Notes under the pieces: model-generated | What the model was told of the DNA's origin: nothing | What the model saw: only the letters and a program-made list of their open reading frames with translations | Databases searched by the model: none | In this document: one piece after another, positions 33,906 through 41,587 of the stretch | Numbering within the stretch: the first letter of the stretch is position 1 | Layout: the number at the start of each line of letters is the position of its first letter | Made by a program: the position numbers and the translations under genes | DNA from: Pseudomonas crudilactis | GTDB lineage: Bacteria; Pseudomonadota; Gammaproteobacteria; Pseudomonadales; Pseudomonadaceae | DNA: 64,000 nucleotides | Assembly (NCBI RefSeq): GCF_013433315.1 | Contig: NZ_WXVV01000030.1 | Location: 21,195-85,194, forward strand | Direction: 5' to 3'

Positions 33906-35150
33906 ATGTTCAGACCGTTATCGATCTTTATCGGCACGCGCTATACCCGCGCCAAGCGCCGCAATCGCTTTGTTTCGTTCATTTCGATGACCTCGATGAT
34001 CGGCCTCGCCCTCGGCGTGCTGGCGATGATCGTGGTGTTGTCGGTGATGAACGGCTTCCAGCGCGAAATGAGCTCGCGCATCCTCGGCATGGTGCCGCAC
34101 GCGACCATCGTTGGCGTCAAGCCTATTGATGACTGGCAGCCTGTGGCTGCTGCCGCGATGAAGAATCCTGAAGTGACTGCGGCCGTGCCGTTCACTGAGA
34201 TGGAAGGCATGCTGTCCTACAAGGGCCTGATGCAGCCGATCCAGATCAGCGGCGTTGATCCGGCGCAGGAAGGCAAAGTGTCGATTGTTGCCCAGCACAT
34301 TGTGCAGGGTCGTCTTGATGCCTTGAAACCGGGCGAGTTTGGCGTGGTGATTGGTGAAATCACCGCGCGACGCTTCCGCCTCAACGTCGGCGACAAAATC
34401 ACCCTGATCGTGCCGGAAGTCAGCACCGCACCGGGTGGCATCACCCCGCGTATGCAGCGTCTGAACGTGGTCGGCGTGTTCAAGGTTGGCGCTGAACTGG
34501 ACGGCTCGATGGGCCTGATCCATGTGGCTGACGCCGCAACCATGCAGCACTGGGAGCCGAATCAGGTACAGAGCGTGCGTCTGGCGGTGAAAGACCTGTA
34601 CGCCGCACCGAAAGTCTCCTCGGATATCGCCGCCGGCCTGGGCGCCGATTTCAAGGCTGATGACTGGACCCACACCCAGGGCAGCCTGTTCAGCGCGATG
34701 AAAATGGAAAAAACCATGATCGGCCTGTTGTTGCTGATGATCGTCGCGGTGGCGGCGTTCAATATCATCGCGACCCTGATCATGGTGGTGAACGACAAGG
34801 GTGCGGACATCGCCATCCTGCGCACCATCGGCGCCACGCCACGGCAGATCATGGCGATCTTCATGGTGCAAGGCACGGTGATCGGGATTGTCGGCACCAT
34901 CATTGGCGGTGTGTTGGGCGTGATCGCCGCGCTGAATGTCAGTGAGTTGGTCGGCTGGGTCGAGCGTGTGAGCGGGCAGCATATTTTCAGCTCGGACGTG
35001 TATTTCGTCAGCAATCTGCCGTCGGAATTGCAGGGTGGGGATGTGCTGTTGATCTGCTCGGCGGGCTTTATTCTGAGCTTTTTGGCGACGGTGTATCCGG
35101 CGTGGCGGGCGGCGAAGATCGAGCCGGCTCATGCGCTGAGATATTCCTGA
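33906..35150 (+). CDS. lolE: Lipoprotein-releasing ABC transporter permease LolE
   Basis: 414 residues. Same topology as LolC (one N-terminal and three C-terminal membrane segments) and the same opening, MFRPLSIFIGTRYTRAKRRN; it ends in WRAAKIEPAHALRYS. Start ATG 33906 is chosen by alignment to LolC; the frame runs up to 33843, but that stretch is the terminator. No good ribosome site is visible. It is named LolE because it is the second permease copy; pseudomonads keep both. Confidence 0.93.
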   Translation: MFRPLSIFIGTRYTRAKRRNRFVSFISMTSMIGLALGVLAMIVVLSVMNGFQREMSSRILGMVPHATIVGVKPIDDWQPVAAAAMKNPEVTAAVPFTEMEGMLSYKGLMQPIQISGVDPAQEGKVSIVAQHIVQGRLDALKPGEFGVVIGEITARRFRLNVGDKITLIVPEVSTAPGGITPRMQRLNVVGVFKVGAELDGSMGLIHVADAATMQHWEPNQVQSVRLAVKDLYAAPKVSSDIAAGLGADFKADDWTHTQGSLFSAMKMEKTMIGLLLLMIVAVAAFNIIATLIMVVNDKGADIAILRTIGATPRQIMAIFMVQGTVIGIVGTIIGGVLGVIAALNVSELVGWVERVSGQHIFSSDVYFVSNLPSELQGGDVLLICSAGFILSFLATVYPAWRAAKIEPAHALRYS

Positions 35151-35162
35151 GTTTCAAGTCCG

Positions 35163-35257
35163 TCTTCGCGAGCAAGCTCGCTCCCACAGGGTTTTGGGTC
35201 GTTCACCAATTGTGATTCAACTCGATACCTGTGGGAGCGAGCTTGCTCGCGAAGGGG
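35163..35257. repeat. REPIN, TTCGCGAGCAAGCTCGCTCC type
   Basis: Inverted REP pair between the convergent lolE and copS genes: left arm TCTTCGCGAGCAAGCTCGCT, right arm its complement. Confidence 0.9.
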
Positions 35258-35272
35258 CCTGAATGGCTGGCC

Positions 35273-36622
35273 TCAATTCTGCTTGGGCAGCTCAATCACA
35301 AACCGCGTCCATTTCGCCTCCGATTCGCAACGAATCTGCCCACCGTGGGCACGGACGATGGATTGAGTAATCGCCAGCCCCAACCCCGCATGCTCACTGC
35401 TGCCTTCCTGCCGCGCCGGATCGGCCCGGTAAAACCGGTCAAACAGCCGCGGCAACAACTCTGCAGAAATCCCTTCGCCACTGTTCTCGACTGAAATGCC
35501 CACGGCGTTCGGTTGATCAACGATCCGCAAGCTCACATAACCCTCAATCGGGGTAAAGCGCAGCGCGTTATCCAGCAAATTCGACAAGGCCCGGCGCAAC
35601 ATACTGCGGTCACCTTCAATCCGCGCATTGCCCGCGCGGCTCAGTTTGACCCCGGCGTCCTCCGCCAATGGTGCAAAAAATTCCAGCAACACGTCGCTCT
35701 CATCCGCCAGCTCCAGCGGTTCACGCTTGGGCATCAGCAAGCCATGGTCAGCCTTGGCCAGATACAACATGTCGTTGACCAGTTGCGCCATCCATTGCAG
35801 CTCTTCGAGGTTGCTGTGCAGTGCTTCGCGGTAATCCTCGATCGGCCGTGGGCGGGTGAGGGTGACTTGGGTGTGAGTGAGCAGGTTCGACAGCGGTGTG
35901 CGCAGTTCATGGGCGATGTCGGCGGAAAACGCCGAGAGCCGCTGAAACGAGTCGTCGAGGCGTGCGAGCATGGCGTTGAAGCTGTGGGCCATTTCCGCAA
36001 GCTCGGGTGGCATTTGCGCTTCCGGCAGTCGGGCGTTGAGCGATTGTGCGGAAATCCCACGCGCTACCGCGCTCATGCGCCGCAACGGACGCAAGCCGCT
36101 GCGTGCGGCCCAGGCACCGAGCAAAGCGGTGGCCAGCGCCGAGAGGCCGACGGTCAGCCAGATCAAATGCTGCATGCGTTGCAGGAAGTGTTGGTGATGG
36201 GTGATGTCCAGCAACAAGGACAGTTGCGGTGAATCGGCTTTGTCCGGGTAGAGCTGGGCGTTAAGCACGCGGTAATCGGTGCCGTCATGGCTTATGGTCG
36301 ACAGGCCGGATTGTTGCGGCAAATCCTTGGGGATTTGCGTCGAACTGTCATACCAGCGCTGGCCGTCAGTGCCGGTAATGCGCAGCGACAGATCGGCCTG
36401 ACGACTCAGCTCATCCGCCAGCCGCGCCTCACGTTGAGCGGGTTGAACATCCTGCAAGGCGCGGCGCAGGCCAATCAGCTTACCGTCCAGTTGCTGTTGG
36501 TCGAGTTCGATGAAGTGCGCCTCGCTGGCGCGGTCGAACAACACGCCGGCGAACAGTGAAACCACGGCGGTGCACGCGGCAAACAACAAGGCCAGGCGCG
36601 AACTCAGGGACAACCGACGCAT
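35273..36622 (-). CDS. copS: Heavy-metal sensor histidine kinase (CopS/CusS family)
   Basis: 449 residues. Membrane segments at about 10-30 and 150-172 flank a periplasmic sensor; then HAMP, the H-box SADIAHELRTPLSNLL, N-box LSNLLDNALRFTP, and G-boxes in NSGEGIS and HAGLGLAITQSIV. The family senses periplasmic Cu(I)/Ag(I). Its ATG overlaps the copR stop (ATGA). Metal specificity is inferred from the cupredoxin gene controlled from the same intergenic region. Confidence 0.88.
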   Translation of the reverse strand: MRRLSLSSRLALLFAACTAVVSLFAGVLFDRASEAHFIELDQQQLDGKLIGLRRALQDVQPAQREARLADELSRQADLSLRITGTDGQRWYDSSTQIPKDLPQQSGLSTISHDGTDYRVLNAQLYPDKADSPQLSLLLDITHHQHFLQRMQHLIWLTVGLSALATALLGAWAARSGLRPLRRMSAVARGISAQSLNARLPEAQMPPELAEMAHSFNAMLARLDDSFQRLSAFSADIAHELRTPLSNLLTHTQVTLTRPRPIEDYREALHSNLEELQWMAQLVNDMLYLAKADHGLLMPKREPLELADESDVLLEFFAPLAEDAGVKLSRAGNARIEGDRSMLRRALSNLLDNALRFTPIEGYVSLRIVDQPNAVGISVENSGEGISAELLPRLFDRFYRADPARQEGSSEHAGLGLAITQSIVRAHGGQIRCESEAKWTRFVIELPKQN

Positions 36623-37302
36623 CAGGCGCCACGCTCTTCGAGCACGTAACCCATGCCGCGCACGGTGTGGATCAGTTTGTTGGGGAATTCGTCGTCGATC
36701 TTCAGGCGCAAACGGCGGATTGCCACTTCGATGACATTGGTGTCGCTGTCGAAGTTCATGTCCCAGACTTGTGAGGCGATCAGCGATTTTGGCAGCACCT
36801 CACCCTGACGGCGGAGGAGCATTTCCAATAGCGCGAATTCCTTGGCGGTGAGATCAATGCGTTGGCCACTGCGTTCGACCCGGCGGCGAATCAGATCCAG
36901 ACGCAAATCGGCCATTTGCAGACTGGTTTCCTGCGGCGTGGCGCTGCCACGACGCAATAGACTGCGCACCCGCGCCAGTAACTCGGAGAAGGCGAAGGGT
37001 TTGACCAGATAATCATCAGCGCCCAGTTCGAGGCCGTGAACCCTGTCTTCCACGGCGTCTTTGGCCGTGAGAAAAAGTACCGGCGTATCCAGCCCGGCAC
37101 TGCGCACCGCTTGCAGAATCTGCCAGCCACTGCGACCGGGCAGCATCACGTCGAGGATCAACAGCGCATAATCACCGGTCAGTGCCAGTTGCTGACCGCT
37201 GTTGCCGTCGGCCACCAGTTCCGTATTGAACCCGGCCTCGGTCAGGCCCTGGCGCAGGTATTGGCCGGTTTTCGCTTGGTCTTCGACGATCAACAGTTTC
37301 AT
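36622..37302 (-). CDS. copR: Response regulator of the CopR/CusR family
   Basis: A 226-residue OmpR-type regulator. Receiver domain with LLIVEDQAKTGQYLRQGL, phospho-acceptor Asp in ALLILDVMLPGRSGWQIL (about residue 51) and Lys in GADDYLVKPFAFSELLAR; the winged-helix DNA-binding domain ends GMGYVLEERGA. It is transcribed with copS and divergent from the cupredoxin gene. A CusR/CopR-like box lies 73 bp upstream of its start. Confidence 0.92.
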   Translation of the reverse strand: MKLLIVEDQAKTGQYLRQGLTEAGFNTELVADGNSGQQLALTGDYALLILDVMLPGRSGWQILQAVRSAGLDTPVLFLTAKDAVEDRVHGLELGADDYLVKPFAFSELLARVRSLLRRGSATPQETSLQMADLRLDLIRRRVERSGQRIDLTAKEFALLEMLLRRQGEVLPKSLIASQVWDMNFDSDTNVIEVAIRRLRLKIDDEFPNKLIHTVRGMGYVLEERGA

Positions 37303-37374
37303 GGGCGACTCGGGTTATTCGGGGGGATTCGATTGAAAGCTTTATACCGTGAGAGCACGCGGCAAGCGCCAACC

Positions 37375-37389
37375 TGACAAAGTTGTAAT
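37375..37389. promoter_or_regulatory. CopR/CusR-type operator
   Basis: TGACAAAGTTGTAAT fits the CusR/CopR palindrome TGACAA-N2-TTGTMAT at all but one base. It lies in the divergent copR-cupredoxin intergenic region; a CTGTCAG half-repeat follows at 37394. Confidence 0.65.
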
Positions 37390-37466
37390 CTGCCTGTCAG
37401 CTAGATGCCAGCGCAGGCCGGCTAGAGTTTCCCACAGGCTGAACCTTATCTTGTTGGAGAACGACC

Positions 37467-38000
37467 ATGTTTTTACGCCAATCCCTGACGTTGGCTGCCT
37501 GCCTGTTGGCGCTGAGTTCGCCAGTGTGGGCCGCGCCGGCACACACTTACGATTTTGGCCAGCCTGCACCGGCCGCCAAAGCCACGCGCAGCATTGAGGT
37601 GGTGTTGAACGACATGTCGTTCGATCCCAAGACCATTCAGATCAAGGCCGGTGAGACCGTTCGCTTTGTGCTGGTGAATAAAGGCCAGTTGTTGCACGAA
37701 TTCAACCTCGGTGACGCGTCGATGCACGCCAAACACCAGCAGGAAATGTTGCAGATGCAGCAAAGCGGCATGCTTACGCCTACCGGCATGAAGGAAATGT
37801 CCCACGACATGGCCGGCATGGATCACGCCGCGATGGGCCATGGCATGAAGCATGACGACCCGAACAGTGTGCTGGTCGAACCGGGCAAGACAGCCGAACT
37901 GACCTGGACCTTCAGCAAGGCCACCAGTCTGGAATTTGCCTGCAATATTCCCGGGCATTATCAGGCGGGTATGGTCGGCAAACTGACTGTCAGTCAGTAA
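37467..38000 (+). CDS. Secreted cupredoxin-fold copper protein (CopI-like)
   Basis: 177 residues. Signal peptide MFLRQSLTLAACLLALSSPV, cleaved about A23. A cupredoxin domain with type-1 copper ligands His77 (LLHEFN), Cys159, His164 and Met169 (C-x4-H-x4-M in CNIPGHYQAGM). Between them, residues 86-128 form a Met/His-rich loop (MHAKHQQEMLQMQ, MSHDMAGMDH) that could bind extra copper. Periplasmic copper-tolerance proteins of the CopI type look like this. TTGGAGA precedes the ATG. The CopR-like box upstream suggests copper induction. Confidence 0.85.
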   Translation: MFLRQSLTLAACLLALSSPVWAAPAHTYDFGQPAPAAKATRSIEVVLNDMSFDPKTIQIKAGETVRFVLVNKGQLLHEFNLGDASMHAKHQQEMLQMQQSGMLTPTGMKEMSHDMAGMDHAAMGHGMKHDDPNSVLVEPGKTAELTWTFSKATSLEFACNIPGHYQAGMVGKLTVSQ

Positions 38001-38061
38001 GCACTCAAAGGCGCGGGCAAAGGCTGGTAGAATCCGCTGATTATTCAGTCAGGTTTCCGCC

Positions 38062-38892
38062 ATGCATCCCGCAGCCGAACATTCGCCGCTGGGCAAATCC
38101 AGCGAATACATCGCCACGTACACACCGTCCCTGCTGTTCCCGATTCCGCGCACCGCGAAATGGGCTGAGTTGGGCCTGACCGCCGAAACCCTACCGTATA
38201 AAGGTGTGGATTTCTGGAACTGCTTTGAACTGTCGTGGCTGCTGCCGTCGGGTAAGCCGGTGGTGGCGATCGGCGAATTCAGCATTCCGGCGGATTCGCC
38301 GAACATCATCGAATCGAAGTCGTTCAAGCTGTATTTGAATTCGCTGAACCAGACGGCGTTTGCCGACGTTGCCGCATTGGAAGCGACGCTGGTCAAGGAT
38401 TTGTCGGCCGCTGCCGGCAAACCGGTGGGAGTGCGGGTTCGAAGTCTGAAAGACGTGGAAGCGGAAGGTGTTGTGGCGTTGCCGGGCCTGTGCATCGACG
38501 ATCTGGATATCAGCGTCAGCAACTATGAGCATCCGCGCCCGGAACTGCTGCGTTGCGATGATTCGCGGATTGTTGAAGAGAGCGTGCACAGCCATCTGCT
38601 CAAATCCAATTGCCCGGTGACCAGCCAGCCAGACTGGGGCAGCGTGGTGGTGGAGTACCGTGGTTCGGCGCTGGATCACGCGAGCTTGCTGGAATATATC
38701 GTCAGCTTCCGTCAGCACTCGGACTTCCATGAGCAGTGTGTGGAGCGGATCTTTCTTGATCTGCAGCGCTTGCTGAAACCGGAGAAACTCACGGTGTTTG
38801 CGCGCTACGTGCGTCGCGGTGGTCTGGATATCAATCCGTATCGCAGCACCGAAAACGTACAGCTGCCGAACCACCGCCTCGTGCGTCAATAA
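38062..38892 (+). CDS. queF: NADPH-dependent 7-cyano-7-deazaguanine reductase QueF
   Basis: 276 residues, the long bimodular form. It makes preQ1 from preQ0 in queuosine tRNA modification. Family motif GEFSIPADSPNIIESKSFKL in the N-terminal half; catalytic Cys in LLKSNCPVTSQPDWGS (about residue 194), and Glu in the C-terminal HEQCVERIF. Standing alone with a -10-like TAGAAT at 38028-38033; no preQ1 riboswitch is evident in the 61-bp leader. Confidence 0.95.
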   Translation: MHPAAEHSPLGKSSEYIATYTPSLLFPIPRTAKWAELGLTAETLPYKGVDFWNCFELSWLLPSGKPVVAIGEFSIPADSPNIIESKSFKLYLNSLNQTAFADVAALEATLVKDLSAAAGKPVGVRVRSLKDVEAEGVVALPGLCIDDLDISVSNYEHPRPELLRCDDSRIVEESVHSHLLKSNCPVTSQPDWGSVVVEYRGSALDHASLLEYIVSFRQHSDFHEQCVERIFLDLQRLLKPEKLTVFARYVRRGGLDINPYRSTENVQLPNHRLVRQ

Positions 38893-38916
38893 AGTTCCAG
38901 AATGTGCGATATCCAA

Positions 38917-39006
38917 TGTGGGAGCGAGCTTGCTCGCGAATACGGTGTGTCATTCAAGGAAGATGTCGACTGACACGACGCCTTCGCGAGCAAGCTCGCT
39001 CCCACA
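38917..39006. repeat. REPIN, TGTGGGAGCGAGCTTGCTCG type
   Basis: Inverted pair of the same family as 26361 and 35163, in the convergent gap after queF. Confidence 0.9.
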
Positions 39007-39032
39007 GGGACTGAGTTTCAAGTCCGGAAATG

Positions 39033-39065
39033 AAAAAGCCCTGCCAGTGATGGCAGGGCTTTTTT
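39033..39065. terminator. Bidirectional terminator between queF and the DUF4404 gene
   Basis: 14-bp stem AAAAAGCCCTGCCA/TGGCAGGGCTTTTT around GTGA (39033-39064), with A-run and T-run on opposite sides, so it can stop transcripts from both directions. Confidence 0.88.
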
Positions 39066-39079
39066 GTATTTCGAAAATC

Positions 39080-39343
39080 TTAAATTCCCATGCTGACCAG
39101 CGACTGCACAATGTTGCGCAGGGTGCCCGCGATGGTGGGATGGGCAACTTCAAAGCGTTCAACGGCCAGATTCACGCCGTCGGCAATGTTCGAATCTTTG
39201 GTCTTGGTTTCGAGTTCAAGTTCCAGTTCAATCTGCGCCATCAGCGCATGCAAATCCTCACGCTCGGCTTCCGACAGCGGCGGATTCTGCTCCAGCTGCT
39301 CGCGCAGGGTATCGAGCTGTTTTTGCAGTTCTTGGGCGGGCAT
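39080..39343 (-). CDS. DUF4404 family protein
   Basis: An 87-residue helical, acidic protein. The pattern LQKQLDTLREQLEQNPPLSEAEREDLHALMAQIELELE is a coiled-coil-like helical hairpin; the C-terminal ERFEVAHPTIAGTLRNIVQSL is the conserved DUF4404 segment. No signal peptide. Function unknown. AAGGAAA precedes the ATG. It lies 108 bp from the next minus-strand gene. Confidence 0.82.
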   Translation of the reverse strand: MPAQELQKQLDTLREQLEQNPPLSEAEREDLHALMAQIELELELETKTKDSNIADGVNLAVERFEVAHPTIAGTLRNIVQSLVSMGI

Positions 39344-39451
39344 GGTGGTTTCCTTTTATCAATAGGCACTGGCATTGACCGCAGCCGCGCGCCAAAGGTC
39401 TATGGCTGACCTTTAGATTAATCCACTCCCGGCAAACCTGCATGATCCCGA

Positions 39452-40072
39452 TCAGGGCTTTTCGCCTTTGAGGCGGCGCAGGTTGATGTCGGCCAGACAA
39501 GTGTCGAGTTCGCCCAGATGATCGATCACCGAGTGCACGCCCAGGCCGAATAACTTCACAGTGGCCTTGCCACGCAGTTGTTCGCGTTGTTTCTGGCTCA
39601 AGGCTTGCCATTCCTCCGGCGCCAAGCCGCACAGCGAACCGCAGGAAGCGAGGCCGATGGTCCACAGCCCGGCATTCAGGCCGGCCTGCAGCAGACGCGG
39701 CTCACCGCTGACCAGCACGCAACCGTCCAGACTGGCGACGTTCAAGTCCATCAAGGCTTGCCAGCAGGCATTTGGCGCAGGCCACGGATTGAGTGTTGCC
39801 GAATGTTGCGCAGGTTTGATCGACGCCGGCAGTGAGGCCGACAACGATTGGGCGAGGGCAGGGGGCAGTTCATCCAGCCAGGCGCAGGGAATCTGCTGGC
39901 GCTGCAAATTGTGCAGACTGTCGAGCGCGCCCGGTGTGGCTTCGGCATGCTCGGGCAGGGCGATCGCCTGTTGGCGGGCGCGAGCACCGAAATCCACCAG
40001 ACAACCGCTGAGTCCAAACAGTACGGCCGTCAGGCTGGACGCGGCGACGGGCAAGGTTTCGGCATGAGTCAT
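39452..40072 (-). CDS. Degenerate HAD/phosphonatase-like protein (probable pseudoenzyme)
   Basis: 206 residues. The N-terminus TAVLFGLSGCLVDFGARA aligns with the phosphonoacetaldehyde hydrolase signature (VLDWAGTVVDFG type), and the C-terminal half (LNAGLWTIGLASCGSLCGLAPEEWQAL, then LDTCLADINLRRLKGE) follows PhnX closely. But the nucleophile Asp is Gly20, the second acidic site is Ser22, the DD metal pair after the last core strand reads VSGEP, and the cap region is shortened, so the protein is about 65 residues smaller than PhnX. It is probably non-catalytic. AGGGACG precedes the ATG. Divergent from mlaA. Confidence 0.7.
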   Translation of the reverse strand: MTHAETLPVAASSLTAVLFGLSGCLVDFGARARQQAIALPEHAEATPGALDSLHNLQRQQIPCAWLDELPPALAQSLSASLPASIKPAQHSATLNPWPAPNACWQALMDLNVASLDGCVLVSGEPRLLQAGLNAGLWTIGLASCGSLCGLAPEEWQALSQKQREQLRGKATVKLFGLGVHSVIDHLGELDTCLADINLRRLKGEKP

Positions 40073-40270
40073 GGCAGCGTCCCTGAAATAGCGTTAAGGC
40101 TAGTCATTCCAAGTGACAGTTGCGTGACGGCTATGTGAAACGCGGTGTGGGAGGCGTCCTACAACTTTGCACAATTGGCTGACTGCCCAAACGGGCTTTT
40201 GCGCTTATACTAGCGGCCTTAATGCCCGGGCCCCGATGTCCGCGACAGTACACATCCAAGGAGTTTTTCT

Positions 40271-40960
40271 ATGCGCTGGAGCTATCCGCTCGCTCAGCTA
40301 AGTGTATGTGCCGGCCTGTTGCTGGCGCCGTTCGCCACTCAGGCCGCAACGGAAGAAGACCCTTGGGAAAGCGTCAACCGCCCGATTTTCCAGTTCAACG
40401 ACTTTGTTGACACTTACGCGCTGAAGCCATTGGCGCAGGGCTATGAGTTCGTTACGCCGCAGTTCCTTGAAGACGGCATCCACAACATGTTCCGCAACGT
40501 CGGTGACGTCACCAACCTTGCCAACAACATCCTGCAGGCAAAACCGGCTGCTGCGGGTGTCGACACCGCCCGCCTGATTTTCAACACCACCTTCGGTCTG
40601 CTCGGTTTCTTCGATGTCGGCACCAAGATGGGCTTGAATCGCAGTGATGAAGACTTCGGTCAGACTCTTGGTTACTGGGGCGTGGGCAGTGGTCCGTACG
40701 TGATGCTGCCGCTGATGGGCCCAAGCACCTTGCGTGATGCGCCTTCGAAGTACGTCGACAGCTACACCGGTATGTATCGCTACATCAACGATGTGCCGGT
40801 GCGTAACTCGATCTTTGGTCTGAACATCGTCGACACCCGCGCCAGCCTGCTGTCGAGCGAGAAGCTGATCAGTGGCGACAAGTACACCTTCATCCGCAAT
40901 GCCTACTTACAGAACCGCGAGTTCAAGGTGAAGGATGGCCAGGTCGAAGACGATTTTTAA
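40271..40960 (+). CDS. mlaA: Outer-membrane phospholipid-retrograde transport protein MlaA (VacJ)
   Basis: 229 residues. MlaA family: DPWESVNRPIFQFND at the start of the mature protein, IFNTTFGLLGFFDVGTKMGL, DFGQTLGYWGVGSGPYVMLPLMGPS. MlaA sits in the outer membrane with porins and passes misplaced phospholipids to MlaC. Unlike E. coli MlaA, the signal peptide ends APFATQA with no lipobox cysteine at the cleavage site, suggesting signal peptidase I processing and no lipid anchor. CAAGGAG precedes the ATG, and TATACT at 40206-40211 is a likely -10. Confidence 0.93.
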   Translation: MRWSYPLAQLSVCAGLLLAPFATQAATEEDPWESVNRPIFQFNDFVDTYALKPLAQGYEFVTPQFLEDGIHNMFRNVGDVTNLANNILQAKPAAAGVDTARLIFNTTFGLLGFFDVGTKMGLNRSDEDFGQTLGYWGVGSGPYVMLPLMGPSTLRDAPSKYVDSYTGMYRYINDVPVRNSIFGLNIVDTRASLLSSEKLISGDKYTFIRNAYLQNREFKVKDGQVEDDF

Positions 40961-40978
40961 TCTCGACCGGTAAAAACA

Positions 40979-41005
40979 AAGGCGACCTCAGGGTCGCCTT
41001 TTTTG
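40979..41005. terminator. Terminator between mlaA and the PilZ gene
   Basis: Stem GGCGACC/GGTCGCC (40981-40987 with 40992-40998) extended by AA/TT, followed by a T-run. Likely shared by the convergent genes. Confidence 0.8.
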
Positions 41006-41012
41006 TGTGTAG

Positions 41013-41312
41013 CTATTTCATCTTCAGGATGGTCAGGCCGAGCTTCTGACCGCCACCATCCTGCGGTCTGATCCAGACTACTTCAGTGTCGGCCTCAAGG
41101 CCGCTGAGTGCGGCGTGATCGGAGTCGATACGCACGCTCAAACGGTCGCCGACTGCGAACTGGCGCGGCGCTTCGACCTGCATGCCACTGCTGGAGAGGT
41201 CGATGCAAACGCCTGAAACCTCATCCCCTTCATGAATCAACACGACATCGGCATCGACCCGCATGCGGATGAAATCGCGCTTTTCGCTGTAGTCCCGACC
41301 GGTTTGACTCAT
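41013..41312 (-). CDS. Single-domain PilZ protein
   Basis: 99 residues, a bare PilZ domain. Both c-di-GMP motifs are intact: R12-DFI-R16 and D38-L-S40-SS-G43. It therefore probably binds the second messenger and relays it to a protein partner. The start at 41312 was chosen for GGAAGGACG upstream; an extension to 41387 is possible but unsupported. It sits divergent from rssB, in the same place as a PilZ gene in P. aeruginosa (PA2799, from memory). Confidence 0.88.
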   Translation of the reverse strand: MSQTGRDYSEKRDFIRMRVDADVVLIHEGDEVSGVCIDLSSSGMQVEAPRQFAVGDRLSVRIDSDHAALSGLEADTEVVWIRPQDGGGQKLGLTILKMK

Positions 41313-41587
41313 GGCTTCGTCCTTCCATTGGGTTACGGTTTGAGCTGTTCTTATAACTCTCGGTGATTTGACAAGTAAAGTCGTCAAGCGACCATCGGCG
41401 CATGCTTGAAACGCTCTGCGGATGGGAGTACCGTCTGCGCCTTAGAAGGGCACCTCTGGTGTAACCGCGTTTGCAGCCAATGCTCGAAAGCGGTGCAGCA
41501 GAGAGGCTAGAAAGCGAATCCAGTAGTCTGCGCAGGGCCAAATGCCTCGCCAACTACGCCAACCTAATTCTGGCGCCGTTTGCCCAC

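Noticed and set aside
37981..38061. preQ1 riboswitch before queF
   Set aside because: Leader is only 61 bp, with no A-rich tail pairing to a small hairpin loop that I can see.
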